This document shows, one piece after another, positions 25,839 through 35,096 of a stretch of 64,000 bases of DNA. Origin of the DNA: CAWJPW01 sp963844845 (GTDB lineage Bacteria > Acidobacteriota > Thermoanaerobaculia > Thermoanaerobaculales > Sulfomarinibacteraceae); NCBI GenBank assembly GCA_963844845.1, contig CAWJPW010000003.1:806001-870000 (forward strand). Direction: 5' to 3'. Positions within the stretch are counted from its first letter, which is position 1; each line of letters opens with the position of its first letter. The translations under genes and the position numbers were made by a program. The notes below the pieces were generated by a model. The model did no database searches, was not told the DNA's origin, and saw only the letters and a list, made by a program, of their open reading frames with translations.

Positions 25839-27070
25839 GATGTGGCCTCCGCGACCAGGGCGAGCACGAGCTCCGTGACGGCCGCACCGCTCACCGGCTC
25901 GGGCACCGGGGTGCACGCGGCGGACTCCGGCTCGACGCACCACGTCGGGGCGGTGACGCCGAGCAGCTGGCTGAGCCGCTCGAGTGAGCTCTGCAGCTCG
26001 CGTGGGCTCGCCGGCCGCTCGGGGAAGAAGCGGTGATCGAGCAGGTCGGCGTGCAGCAGACCGGTGGACACCGACGTGAGGATCTCGCGATAGGAGGGAA
26101 GCTCCACGATGTCCGAGAGAAGGGGCGCGCGTGTGCCGGCAAGGCCTTCGATTTGGGGGGCGAGGTCGACCAGAAGCACCGCGAGCTGGGCGCGGTCAAG
26201 CGATACGGCGGCAATGGCCTGCTGCACGTAGGGCGGCAGGTTGGCGATCCGCCAACGCAGCCTGGCGCGGGACAGTGCCGCGTTCCGCCCCGCGAAGTCG
26301 GGCGGCAGCGCCTGGTAGGTGGCCATGGCCGCGCTCCAGTCGCCGGCGGCCTCGGCGACTCGTCCGTCCAGCATGTGAGCGCGCGGCGTGTCGAGGCCCT
26401 CGAGCAGCGGCGCCGCATCGGCGGCGCGGCCCGTGTCGACGAGGACCTCGGCCTTTGTGAGTCGTGCTTCCTGGTTGTCGGGCTGGATCGCGAGCACGGC
26501 GTCCAGCGGGGCCAGCGCCGTCGCCGGCTCGGGCCCGGCGGCCAGCTCGCGGGCGGTGGCCAGCCGGTCGTCCACCAGGCGCCGCTGGAGGCCGTCGGCG
26601 CGCTCACGCCATGCCCGCACAGGCCAGAGCTCGGCACCCCGGGCCGCGGCGTGCAGGGCCGTGGCCTCGTCGCCGGTGGCCTCGGCCACCTGGGAGAGGA
26701 CGATCCAAGCCGCCGCGTAATCGGGTTGCGCCGCCGTCAGCTCGGCCAGCTTCGCCGCCCCGGCGGCGGTCGGTTCGGTGACGGCGGCGGCCTCGAGCGC
26801 GAGCAGAAGGGCCGGGGCGGCGTCGCCGGCCTGAGCAGCGGCCTGGGCGGCCACGTCAGGCTTGCCCGCCGCCAGGTGCCGCATGCCGGCCTCCACCGCG
26901 GCGCGCTGGTCCGAGGAGAGGGTCGGGACGCCCGGGCCGGCGAGTGGTGACGGGTATTGGAGCTCGGCCCCCTGCGGTGTGCGCATGACCGACGGGGCGC
27001 ACCCCACCAGGTGGGTGAGTAGCGCCGCCAGAGCGGCCACCGCGAGGAGGTTACGCCCCGTGATCCTCAT
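25835..27070 (-). CDS. TPR-repeat lipoprotein of unknown function
   Basis: 411 aa. The ATG at 27070, inside hfq, gives a lipoprotein signal with lipobox LVGCAPS. The rest is Ala-rich helical repeats of TPR type (AAVEAGMRHLAAGKPDVAAQAAAQAGD, AAWIVLSQVAEATGDEATALHAAARGAEL, ALAPLDAVLAIQPDNQEARLTKAEVLVDTGRAADAAPLLEGL). The C-terminal part (about 290-411) is less repetitive and has an L-P-Y-R-E-I segment. Likely periplasmic, attached to a membrane. Overlaps hfq by 20 nt and the CRP gene by 4 nt. Confidence 0.8.
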   Translation of the reverse strand: MRITGRNLLAVAALAALLTHLVGCAPSVMRTPQGAELQYPSPLAGPGVPTLSSDQRAAVEAGMRHLAAGKPDVAAQAAAQAGDAAPALLLALEAAAVTEPTAAGAAKLAELTAAQPDYAAAWIVLSQVAEATGDEATALHAAARGAELWPVRAWRERADGLQRRLVDDRLATARELAAGPEPATALAPLDAVLAIQPDNQEARLTKAEVLVDTGRAADAAPLLEGLDTPRAHMLDGRVAEAAGDWSAAMATYQALPPDFAGRNAALSRARLRWRIANLPPYVQQAIAAVSLDRAQLAVLLVDLAPQIEGLAGTRAPLLSDIVELPSYREILTSVSTGLLHADLLDHRFFPERPASPRELQSSLERLSQLLGVTAPTWCVEPESAACTPVPEPVSGAAVTELVLALVAEATS

Positions 27071-27305
27071 GCGCCTCGGAATGCGCCTCGGAGTAGCTCG
27101 TGGAGAGCGCGATGCTGGCGATCGCGTGCTTGTAGACCAGCTGCTCGTTGCCGTGGCTCTCCAAGACGATCGCGTAGCGGTCGAATCGCCGGAGAATCCC
27201 GGTGAGTCGCTTGCCGTTGACGAGAAAGACGTGGATTGTGCGGGCTTCCTTACGCAGCTGGTAGAAGAACGGGTCCTGGACATTGATGGTGGTTCCCGGC
27301 TTCAT
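27051..27305 (-). CDS. hfq: RNA chaperone Hfq
   Basis: Sm-like hexameric RNA-binding protein, 84 aa. The start at 27305 (MKPGTTINVQDPFFYQLRKE) fits the family; an upstream ATG adds 11 unlikely residues. Sm1 motif TIHVFLVNGKRLTGILRRFDRYAIVL and Sm2 YKHAIASI are conserved (family norm YKHAISTI). It follows miaA with a 4-nt overlap (ATGA), preserving the common miaA-hfq order. It implies regulation by small RNAs in this organism. Confidence 0.97.
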   Translation of the reverse strand: MKPGTTINVQDPFFYQLRKEARTIHVFLVNGKRLTGILRRFDRYAIVLESHGNEQLVYKHAIASIALSTSYSEAHSEAHEDHGA

Positions 27306-28243
27306 GTCTCCCCACTTTCGTGACGGTGTGACTCCCATAGTGTGATAACAGCATCATCGCCGTGAGCTTCCAGCGGGGGAATCCAACTGACAATGCCGAC
27401 GCAACGATTCCGCAACCAGGTGAGCTGCCTCTTCGCCAAGTTGCGGCTGGCCCGTTTGGTATGCTCGACCGCTTCGTCGAGCGGCACCTCGCCGGCCAGG
27501 TATGAAACGACCTCCCGGTAGCCAATGGCCTTCAAGGCGTGGGCCCCGGTCGGTACTCCTGCGGCCAGCAGCTGACGAACCTCCCCCACCAGACCGGCAG
27601 CAAACATCATGTCCACGCGCTGATCGATTCTACCATACAGGGCCTGGCGAGGACGCTCCGGGACGACGACAAGAGCATTGTAACGCCTTGCTTTTCGCTG
27701 CTCTGACCAGTGCGAGGTGAGGGGTGTTCCGGTGAGCTCGAAGACCTCGAGCGCTCGCAGTACCCGCTGGCGGTCGCCGGGGGAGATGCGCGCGGCGGCG
27801 GCGGGGTCCACGGTAGCGAGGCGCTCGCGTACCGCCGCCGGGTTCCGCGCCCACGCCGTCTCGAGCCGCGTCCGCAGCGCGGTGTCATGGGGCGGTGCGG
27901 CGAACAGGCCGAAGAGCAGCGCCTCCACGTAGAAGTGGGTTCCTCCGGCCACCACCGGGGTGGCGCCCCGCGCGCGGATCTCGGCGATGGCGGCGTCGGC
28001 GGCGCGCTGGAAATCGCCGGCCGAGAAGCGCTCGCGCGGATCCACGATGTCTACTAGGTGGTGAGGCACGCGGCGGCGGTCGGCACGCGACGGCTTGTCG
28101 GTGCCGATGTCGAGGCCGCGGTAGGCGGAAAAGGCATCGGCTGAGACGATCTCGCCGCCCAGGCGCTCGGCTACCTCGAGGGCGAGGCCGCTCTTGCCGG
28201 AGGCAGTGGGGCCGGCGATCACCAGGAGCGGTCCCGGGCTCAC
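27302..28243 (-). CDS. miaA: tRNA dimethylallyltransferase
   Basis: Adds a dimethylallyl group to A37 of tRNAs reading UNN codons. 313 aa, GTG start at 28243 overlapping the comEC stop by 4 nt. P-loop GPTASGKSGLALEVAERLGGEIVSAD, then DIGTDKPSRADRRRVPHHLVDIVDP, VVAGGTHFYVEALLFG and the IGYREVVSYLAGE segment. Long open sequence upstream in the same frame is a shadow of comEC. Confidence 0.97.
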   Translation of the reverse strand: MSPGPLLVIAGPTASGKSGLALEVAERLGGEIVSADAFSAYRGLDIGTDKPSRADRRRVPHHLVDIVDPRERFSAGDFQRAADAAIAEIRARGATPVVAGGTHFYVEALLFGLFAAPPHDTALRTRLETAWARNPAAVRERLATVDPAAAARISPGDRQRVLRALEVFELTGTPLTSHWSEQRKARRYNALVVVPERPRQALYGRIDQRVDMMFAAGLVGEVRQLLAAGVPTGAHALKAIGYREVVSYLAGEVPLDEAVEHTKRASRNLAKRQLTWLRNRCVGIVSWIPPLEAHGDDAVITLWESHRHESGET

Positions 28244-30495
28244 GGGAACGGCCTCCACTGGCCGTTGGCGGCGCTCGCCCCGCACCACCCGCAGTGGGCG
28301 GGGTCGCGCCAGCGCAGGTGCGCACGGCGCAGGCGGTCGAGGGTCTCCCGGTGGGGGTGGTGCTGCAGGTTGCCGGGGCCCGCCGGCACAAGCACCAGCT
28401 CCGGTGATGCCGCCCGCAGCAGTGCCTCCGAGCCGGAGCCGCGGCTGCCGTGGTGGGGGAGGAGCAGCACCGAGCAGCGCAGCCGGGTGGTGCGCGCGAG
28501 ACGCTCCTCGGTGGTCCGCGCAATGTCCGAGGTGACGAGTACGGTGCCGGCGGGCATGGCGAGACGGGCCACCAGCGAGCGCTGGTTCTCGTCGCCCGGC
28601 GGGGCGGCCGCGGGCGGCCACAGGGTCTCGAGACGGATGCCGCCGCCGAGGCCGACGGCGGCGCACCGCACCGTGCCGACGACCGCCACGCCGCGGCGGC
28701 GAGCGGAGCGCAGCAGGGGCACCGCCGCCGCCGCGCTCTCCATCCAGCGAGGGATCACCAGCCGCCGCACCGGGAGTTCGTCGAGCACCGCGGCGAGGCC
28801 GCCGACGTGGTCCTCGTCGGTGTGGCTGGCGAGCACGGCGTCGAGCCGGTGCACGCCGAGATCGGCGAGGAGCTCCACTGCCTGGCGGGGGTAGCGGCCG
28901 CCGTCCACGAGCACGCGGCCGCCGGGGCCCTCGAGCAGCACGGCGGCGCCGCTGGACACCGGCAGAAGGGTGACGCCGCCGCCGGCGGGGGGGGCGGTCG
29001 GGTGTACCAGCAGGAGCGCGGCGAGCACGGCGCCCCAGGCGAGCACCCCGGCTCGAGCCGGGCGACCGGGCGCCAGCGCCAGGGCCGCGGCGGCGGCTGC
29101 GGTGGCGAGCAGGATCGAGCCCGGGTGGGGGGCGGTGAGCTGGAGGCCGCGGGCGAGAGCGCCGGCAGCGAGGATGGCGTGCTCGGCGGCCCCGACCACC
29201 GCCAGTGCCGGAATCGCTAAAGGCCCCCAGAGGGGTGCGAGGGCCAGTGCCGTCACCGCCGCCAGCAGCAGCGGGGCGAGCAGCAGGGGAGCGATGGTGT
29301 TGGTGAGAAACGCGCCGGGTACCAGGGCGCGGAAGTGCGCCGCCACCAGGGGCGCGGCCGCCAGCTGGGCCACCGCCGGGACCGCCACCACCAGGGCGGC
29401 ACGGCGCGGCAGCGGCAGGCGCGCGGCGAGAGGGGGCGCCCAGCGGATGAGGGCGGCGGTGACCACCACCGTGAGCTGGAAGCCGGGGTCGGCGGCCAGC
29501 CCCGGCGCCGCCAGGAGCAACACCACCACCGTCACCAGCACCGCCGCCAGGGGCAGAGGGGCGCGACCCAGCAGGCGCGCCCCCAGGTAGACCACGCCCA
29601 TGAGAGCCGCCCGCATCGCCGAGGGCGGCGCTCCCGCGAGGAGGGCGTACAGCGGTAGGGCCAGGAGCACGCTCAGCCGCGCCCCGGTGGGGGTGGCGCC
29701 GGCGGCGAGGGCGAGGAGCCAGACCGCGCCTCCCACCAGGCCCACGTGCAGGCCGCTCACGGCGAGCGCGTGGGCCAGCCCCGAGCGCCGCCACTGCTCG
29801 CGCCGCGCGGTGGGCACGAGGTCGCGACGGCCGAGCGTGAGGGCCGCCGCCAGCTCGGCGGCGCGGACCCGGTGCGGCCGGGTTCCGGCGGCCTCCAGGA
29901 GAGCGGCTGCGGCGCCTGCGCGCACAGCCTCGAGGCCGTGGGGCGGCGCAGTGACCTTCACCAGGCGCGGCGACGAGGCCACCAGCAGCGGACGCCGCTC
30001 GGTGGAACGCACCGCCGCCAGCACGGTGCAGGTGCTGCCCGGCGGCGGCAGCGCGCCCGGCTGCACCGGCCCGCGCACCTCGAGGGTGCAGCGGCGGGGC
30101 AGCCACACCGGCGCTCCGGCCTGGTGTGCGGAGCGCACCCGGACCTGGGTACGCCACCCCCAGCGCCCCTCGCTCCAGCCCCGGGTGAGAACCACCTCGG
30201 TGCGCAGGGCGGTGGCCGGAACCGCGGCCAGGCGCTCGGCCAGGGCCACGCGGTGGGCCTCGTCCGCAAGGCCCCGGGCGCCCCCCAGAGCGAGGCCGGC
30301 GAGGGCGAGGGCGGCGACCTTCGGCGACCGGCTGGCGAGGCTCGCCAGCAGGAGAGCCGCTCCGGCCAGGCCCAGCAGCCAGTGCAGCGCCGGCAGCCCC
30401 GGCCGCGCCGCCAGTCCGGCGGCTCCGGCCCCGGCGGCGACGCCCACCGCCAGCCCCCAGAGCGGCCAGAGCTGGGTGTCGCCCCGCCTCGTCAC
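28240..30495 (-). CDS. comEC: ComEC/Rec2-type DNA uptake channel
   Basis: Inner-membrane protein for transport of single-stranded DNA in natural transformation, 751 aa, GTG start. An N-terminal DUF4131-like region with helices and an OB-like domain comes first. A Competence domain (about 210-470) contains RREQWRRSGLAHALAVSGLHVGLVG (the family motif). A C-terminal metallo-beta-lactamase domain follows, with VLVDGG, SHTDEDHVGG and LLPHHGSRGSGSE. Full length with all three parts, so likely functional. 4-nt overlaps with the methyltransferase before it and miaA after it. Confidence 0.95.
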   Translation of the reverse strand: MTRRGDTQLWPLWGLAVGVAAGAGAAGLAARPGLPALHWLLGLAGAALLLASLASRSPKVAALALAGLALGGARGLADEAHRVALAERLAAVPATALRTEVVLTRGWSEGRWGWRTQVRVRSAHQAGAPVWLPRRCTLEVRGPVQPGALPPPGSTCTVLAAVRSTERRPLLVASSPRLVKVTAPPHGLEAVRAGAAAALLEAAGTRPHRVRAAELAAALTLGRRDLVPTARREQWRRSGLAHALAVSGLHVGLVGGAVWLLALAAGATPTGARLSVLLALPLYALLAGAPPSAMRAALMGVVYLGARLLGRAPLPLAAVLVTVVVLLLAAPGLAADPGFQLTVVVTAALIRWAPPLAARLPLPRRAALVVAVPAVAQLAAAPLVAAHFRALVPGAFLTNTIAPLLLAPLLLAAVTALALAPLWGPLAIPALAVVGAAEHAILAAGALARGLQLTAPHPGSILLATAAAAAALALAPGRPARAGVLAWGAVLAALLLVHPTAPPAGGGVTLLPVSSGAAVLLEGPGGRVLVDGGRYPRQAVELLADLGVHRLDAVLASHTDEDHVGGLAAVLDELPVRRLVIPRWMESAAAAVPLLRSARRRGVAVVGTVRCAAVGLGGGIRLETLWPPAAAPPGDENQRSLVARLAMPAGTVLVTSDIARTTEERLARTTRLRCSVLLLPHHGSRGSGSEALLRAASPELVLVPAGPGNLQHHPHRETLDRLRRAHLRWRDPAHCGWCGASAANGQWRPFP

Positions 30496-31760
30496 GCGGG
30501 CTCCAGCAGGGAAAGCACCTCCACGTGGTGAGTGGAAGGGAAGAGGTCGATCAGCTCCAGGTGGGTGAGCCGGTAGCCGCCTGACTCGAGCGCGCTGACG
30601 TCGCGCGCCCAGGTGGCAGGATCACAGGAGAGCATGAGGATGCGCTCCGGGCGCCAACCGGTGACGCGGCGGCGGAGGTCGTTGGTGAGCCCCGTGCGGG
30701 GCGGGTCCATGAGCGCCAGGGCGGCGGGTGGGAGCTCCCGGTGACGCGCCAGATAGGCCTCCGCTGTGGCGCCGATCACCGTGGTGGCGTCGGGGAGGTT
30801 GCGGGCCGCCGCGCGGGCGGCCGGCCGGAACGGCTCCACCACGACCACGCGGCGGGGCGCGGCGGTCACCGCCGCCGCGGCGAGGAAGCCGACGCCGGCA
30901 TGGAGGTCCCACGCGGGCACCGGCGCGGCGCCCGCCAGCTCGGTGATGCGCCGGAAGAGCCAGGGGACGAGGTGGCGGTTGCCCTGGAAGAAGGCGCCGA
31001 CGGGCACCTCCAGCGCGACCGGCAGATCCATGGTCACGCCGCTGACGCCCCATACGGAGGTGAGCCGCCCGCCGGCGTTCAGCAGGTGCAACCCGTCCAC
31101 CGCCCCCGCCACCGCGGCGGGCGGGGGGACCCATTCGCGACGCGGCGCCGGGCCTCCCTTGGCCGGGCGCAGGGCGGCCGCGGCGGTGGTCCCCGCGAGG
31201 TCCTCGAGCCACTCCAGGTCCACCGGCGCCGGGCAGCTTGTCGCCAGGGCGGCGGTGAGGGGCTCCAGAGCGTCGGAGAGGCGCTGGGAGAGCACCCGGC
31301 AGCGGCAGGCTCCGGCGGCGGCGACCCGGTGGGAGTGCGGGCGATAGAAGCCCAGGTGGGCGGTCGTGGGGTCCCAGTGCAGGCGGGCGCGGAGCCGGTA
31401 CGCGGCGGGCGAGGTGCGCACGGTTGCCGCCGCCAGGCGGGCCGCGAGCTCGGGGAGGCCGCGCGCCGCCCCGGCTGCCACGTCGGCCTTGAGCGGTCCT
31501 CCGGCGACCGGGTCCACGTGCGACCAGTCGCAGCCGCCGCAGGAGGCATCCGCGGCGAGCGGCTCGCCGCTGCGGGCCGGGTGGGGATGGTCACACAGCG
31601 TGACGGCACGGGCGAACACCACGCCGGCCCGCTCGCCCTCGCGCTCGGCGGTCACCGTCTCCCCCGGCAGGGCGCCGTCGATCAGCCACACCCGTCCCTC
31701 GTGGCGAGCGAGGGCGCGTCCGCCGCCGGCCAGGCGCTCGGCGGTGAGCCGCACCGTCAC
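30492..31760 (-). CDS. class I RNA m5U methyltransferase, RlmD/TrmA family
   Basis: SAM-dependent uridine-C5 methyltransferase of 422 aa, GTG start. An N-terminal TRAM-like segment (VRLTAERLAGGGRALARHEGRVWLIDGALPGETV) is followed by an Fe-S Cys set (LCDHPH, CGGCDWSHVD, CRCRVL). The catalytic domain has GAFFQGNRHLVPWLF, the DPPRTGL motif, the catalytic Cys in LMLSCDPATWARDV, and the terminal LIDLFPSTHHVE. Target rRNA or tRNA is not decidable here. Overlaps both neighbours by 4 nt. Confidence 0.9.
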   Translation of the reverse strand: MTVRLTAERLAGGGRALARHEGRVWLIDGALPGETVTAEREGERAGVVFARAVTLCDHPHPARSGEPLAADASCGGCDWSHVDPVAGGPLKADVAAGAARGLPELAARLAAATVRTSPAAYRLRARLHWDPTTAHLGFYRPHSHRVAAAGACRCRVLSQRLSDALEPLTAALATSCPAPVDLEWLEDLAGTTAAAALRPAKGGPAPRREWVPPPAAVAGAVDGLHLLNAGGRLTSVWGVSGVTMDLPVALEVPVGAFFQGNRHLVPWLFRRITELAGAAPVPAWDLHAGVGFLAAAAVTAAPRRVVVVEPFRPAARAAARNLPDATTVIGATAEAYLARHRELPPAALALMDPPRTGLTNDLRRRVTGWRPERILMLSCDPATWARDVSALESGGYRLTHLELIDLFPSTHHVEVLSLLEPA

Positions 31761-32413
31761 GGCAGCTCCAGCCTGGGGAGGCGGAGCATTTTGCGGAGCA
31801 TGCGGTCGCGGTGGGCGGCCACCGCGCTCGCGGACGCGGATGTCCCCGCGGCCGCTTCCGCCTGCTCGGTGAGAGCGTGCCGTTCGTCCGCTTCGAGCGC
31901 CTCGTGGCAGGCGGCGAGGAGTGTCGTTTCGAGGGCGTAGAGCTGCTCTTCGGCCGCGGCCGCCGGTAGCTCGGCCACGGTGGCGATCTGCTCGCCGACC
32001 GTGTGGAGCACCGCCGCCACCCGTGGCCTCAAATCCGCCTGCTCGGCGGCGGCCTCGGCGAGGTGGCGGGCCAGCGCGCGGACGGCTGCCACCGGCGTTT
32101 CGGTGGCCGTCGCCCCCGCCTGCCCGTCGCCGACGTGCGCCGCGGCGAGACGGTGGGCCTGCGCGCGTACCGCGTGGCGGCAGTAGCTCAGGCTCACCAC
32201 CGGCTCTTCGTCGCCGCGCTCGCGGCGTCGCGCCACCACGTCGTTGATGCCGGCGCGGACGGCCGCCAGGGGTACGCCGTCGCGCCACCAGCTGCGCAGC
32301 AGCTGGAAGTCCTTTGGCGAGAGGGTGTGGGGTACGCCGCGCAGCGCCGCGAAGAAGTCCTCGATCGCGCGGTAGTACTCCAGCTCCTGCTCGTCGATCC
32401 CAGCATCCGGCAT
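31757..32413 (-). CDS. conserved-type helical protein of unknown function
   Basis: 218 aa, first gene of the seven-gene operon. N-terminal region EYYRAIEDFFAALRGVPHTLSPKDFQLLRSWWRDGVPLAAVRAGINDVVARRRERG looks like a helical DNA/RNA-associated module (similar segments occur in DnaD-like and phage replication proteins). An Ala/Glu-rich helical C-terminus follows. No signal peptide. ATG 6 nt after a TACACT box, so probably leaderless. No firm function. Confidence 0.75.
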   Translation of the reverse strand: MPDAGIDEQELEYYRAIEDFFAALRGVPHTLSPKDFQLLRSWWRDGVPLAAVRAGINDVVARRRERGDEEPVVSLSYCRHAVRAQAHRLAAAHVGDGQAGATATETPVAAVRALARHLAEAAAEQADLRPRVAAVLHTVGEQIATVAELPAAAAEEQLYALETTLLAACHEALEADERHALTEQAEAAAGTSASASAVAAHRDRMLRKMLRLPRLELP

Positions 32414-32419
32414 GGCGCC

Positions 32420-32425
32420 AGTGTA
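32420..32425 (-). promoter_or_regulatory. candidate leaderless -10 box (TACACT) for the seven-gene operon
   Basis: TACACT on the minus strand ends 6 nt before the ATG at 32413. It would drive the overlapping operon down to the CRP-type gene at 25167. No SD precedes the ATG. Confidence 0.5.
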
Positions 32426-32663
32426 GTCGAGCGCCCGGTGGCCGCCACCCTGGTGCGCACGGTTGGGCGGGCCGCCACGGCGTCCGGTCGTGCGCAGCCC
32501 CGGGCGGTGCGTTCTCACCTCGTGGTCCGCACCCCGTGAATCGACCACCCCGGGGCGCAGGTGGCGCGTCTCGGTGAGGACTCTCCCGGACCGGGTCCCC
32601 ACCTCATCCGTCTTGTGACCACCCCGGAGCGAGCCGCACGGGCATGGCCAGGCGGAGAGCGGG

Positions 32664-32669
32664 TACAAT
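32664..32669 (+). promoter_or_regulatory. -10 box (TACAAT) close to the start of the FGE-like gene
   Basis: TACAAT ends 12 nt before the ATG at 32682, so the leader would be about 5 nt and too short for an SD. The spacer 32426-32663 has no other recognisable feature. Confidence 0.45.
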
Positions 32670-32681
32670 GCCCGCGTCGCG

Positions 32682-35096
32682 ATGAGTGCACCTTGCCGCC
32701 GACGCTGCCGAGACGCGGTCGTCCTCAGCCTGCTCACTCTCGTCGCACAGGCGGCGGGGGCCGGGCCTTGGAGCCGGCTGCCCGAGGCGGTCGCCCGTCT
32801 CACCGAGCGGCCCGCCGACGCCGGCGCAGCGAGAGTGGTGGACGAGGCCGAGCGGTCGGTGCTGGCCGAGGCCGAGGCGGGCCACCTCGCCGCCCTGGAC
32901 GAGCTGCTCGGGGCGTACGTGGAGCTCGTCTCCCCGCTGCCCGATGGCGAGGTCCGGGTGAGGGCGCTCCGCGGGCGCGTGGGCCGGGAGCTGGTGGCCT
33001 ACGGTGACGAGGTGCGTGCCCTGGACCCCACCGCCGCCGGCACCGCCTGGACCCTGGCTGCCCGGGTGACCTCCGATCCGACGGCCGCGGAGCGTCTGGC
33101 GCGGTTGCTCCTGCCTCCCCGCGACCCGGACGCCGGCGACGTCTGGCAATCACCGGTGGATGGAGCCGAACTGGTGTACATGCCGCCGTTTCGTTTCCTC
33201 ATGGGGTGCACGCGTGGCGACGACGACTGCAGCGACGACGAACGGTACCTGCGCTGGGTCGAGACCGGCGCGCTCTGGATGGACCGTTTCGAGGTGAGCA
33301 ACGCCCGGTACCGGCGCTGTGTCGAGGCGGGACGGTGTACGCCTCCCGCCGATCGGGTGGCATTCGACGATCCGGCCCGCGCTGCCGAGCCGGTGGTGGA
33401 CGTCACGTGGACTCAGGCGCGGGTGTACGCGAGCTGGGCCGGCCGGCGGCTGCCCAGCGAGGCCGAGTGGGAGCGGGCCGCCCGCGGCAAACGCACCGAT
33501 TGGCGCTTTCCGTGGGGCAACTACCGCATGCGCGAGCGGGCCAACCTGGAGGGTACCGCCGGCCGCGACCTCTTCGCGGCCCTGGCGCCCGAGGGCTCGT
33601 TTCCGTGGACCGGCTGGGGCGTCTTCGATCTCGCGGGCAACGCCTGGGAGTGGTGCGAGGACACCTACCACGCCAACCTGATCACCGCGCCCAAGGACGG
33701 CAGCGCGTGGGTGACCGGGGGCGACGAGAGGGTGCTGAGGGGTGGTTCCTGGCGTACGCCGGTGGCGGAGTCCCGGGTCTCCGCGCGCTGGTCGCAGGAT
33801 CCCCTGGTGACCGCCGACGACATCGGCTTCCGCTGCGTCGTCGGCCCGAGCAGTGGGCTGGACGCCGCGGCGGTCGCGTCGCTGGCCTCCGAAGCCTACC
33901 CGCTGCGCAGCGACGCCGGCAACGCACTCACCGCCGCCGACCTGGACGCGGCGGACCGGCGCTACCTGGAGCGGCGCGGAGTGACCTGGATGGTGCTCGA
34001 GGGGAGAGTGTGGGACGCGCTGCCGCGGGCGGTGAGCCTGCTCTCACGTGACCCCTCCGATCCGGTGGCGCGTGACCTCCTCGACCGCGTGGAGGAGGAG
34101 CTCACCGCGGGGGCGGTGCGCGGCGACGTCCAGGTGGTGCGCAAGGCGCTTGAGCGCTACCGAGAGGCGGTGGGAGGCGACGGCGCGCTCTCCAGGCGCC
34201 TCGCCGAGCTCGACCGCGCCGTGGCTGCCGCCCTCAAGACTGCGGGGCGGGAGCGCCGCGGCCGTGGTGACGAGGCGGGTGCTGCCGAGTGCTTCCGGCT
34301 GGCGCGCCAGCTCGAGCCGGACGATCCCGAGCTGCGCCGCCTCCTGCGCTCGCTGGTGCCCGAGGCCGGGGCGCGGCGGGTGTGGGAGGGTGACGGGCGG
34401 GAGATGGTGTGGGTACCGGCGGGCAGCTACCTCATGGGGCGCAGCCGCGGTGACGACCTCGCCGGGCAGCGAGAGCAGCCTGCTCACACCGTCCGTCTCG
34501 CCGGCTTCTGGATCGACCGCACCGAGGTGACCAACGCCGCCTACGCCCAATGCGTCGCCGCCGCAGCCTGCACTCCACCCCACCGCACCGGGCGCTACGC
34601 CGATCCAGAGTTTGCCAGCGACCCGGTGCTCTGGGTCGACTGGGAGCAGGCGCAGCGCTACGCCGCGTGGGCGGGTAAGCGCCTCCCCAGCGAGGCCGAG
34701 TGGGAGTACGCCGCGCGCGCGGGTGCGACCACCCGTTACCCGTGGGGCGAGGAGTGGCAGGAAGGACGTGCCAACGCCTTCGGCATCAAGGGAATCGACC
34801 GGTGGATCGGGGCCGCGCCGGTGGGTGTCTTCCCGCCCAACCGGTGGGGGATCCTCGACATGGTGGGCAACGCCGTCGAGTGGGTGGAGGACGTCTACCA
34901 CTCTCGCTACGACGGCGCCCCTACGGACGGGCGGGCCTGGGGTCGGCTGCCCGGCGAGCCGGCCCACCCGGACCGCGTGCTGCGGGGCGGCTCGTTCCTC
35001 GACTTCCCGCCCGGGGTGCGGGTCTCCCAGCGCGACCACCGCGCGCCCGACGACTGGGGCCGCACCACGGGGTTCCGCTGCGCCGCGAATCAGTAG
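32682..35096 (+). CDS. secreted protein with two formylglycine-generating-enzyme-like (SUMF1) domains
   Basis: 804 aa with an N-terminal signal-like segment (AVVLSLLTLVAQAAGAG). Two FGE-sulfatase-type domains: about 160-390 (VYMPPFRFLMGCTRGDDDCSDDERYLRWVETGALWMDRFEVSNARYRRCVEAGRCTPP...RLPSEAEWERAARG...NAWEWCEDTYH...VLRGGSWRT) and about 565-804 (MVWVPAGSYLMGRSRGDD...RLPSEAEWEYAARAGATTRYPWGEEW...NAVEWVEDVYHSRYDG...VLRGGSFLDFPPGVRVSQRDHR). They are joined by a helical linker (about 395-560). The catalytic Cys pair of true FGE is not evident, so it is more likely a structural or C-type-lectin-like homologue than a sulfatase maturase. Confidence 0.85.
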   Translation: MSAPCRRRCRDAVVLSLLTLVAQAAGAGPWSRLPEAVARLTERPADAGAARVVDEAERSVLAEAEAGHLAALDELLGAYVELVSPLPDGEVRVRALRGRVGRELVAYGDEVRALDPTAAGTAWTLAARVTSDPTAAERLARLLLPPRDPDAGDVWQSPVDGAELVYMPPFRFLMGCTRGDDDCSDDERYLRWVETGALWMDRFEVSNARYRRCVEAGRCTPPADRVAFDDPARAAEPVVDVTWTQARVYASWAGRRLPSEAEWERAARGKRTDWRFPWGNYRMRERANLEGTAGRDLFAALAPEGSFPWTGWGVFDLAGNAWEWCEDTYHANLITAPKDGSAWVTGGDERVLRGGSWRTPVAESRVSARWSQDPLVTADDIGFRCVVGPSSGLDAAAVASLASEAYPLRSDAGNALTAADLDAADRRYLERRGVTWMVLEGRVWDALPRAVSLLSRDPSDPVARDLLDRVEEELTAGAVRGDVQVVRKALERYREAVGGDGALSRRLAELDRAVAAALKTAGRERRGRGDEAGAAECFRLARQLEPDDPELRRLLRSLVPEAGARRVWEGDGREMVWVPAGSYLMGRSRGDDLAGQREQPAHTVRLAGFWIDRTEVTNAAYAQCVAAAACTPPHRTGRYADPEFASDPVLWVDWEQAQRYAAWAGKRLPSEAEWEYAARAGATTRYPWGEEWQEGRANAFGIKGIDRWIGAAPVGVFPPNRWGILDMVGNAVEWVEDVYHSRYDGAPTDGRAWGRLPGEPAHPDRVLRGGSFLDFPPGVRVSQRDHRAPDDWGRTTGFRCAANQ

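Noticed and set aside
28244..30157. Long upstream extension of the miaA frame on the minus strand
   Set aside because: The miaA protein begins at the GTG at 28243; upstream residues are Arg/Pro/Gly-rich and overlap comEC, which has clear motifs.
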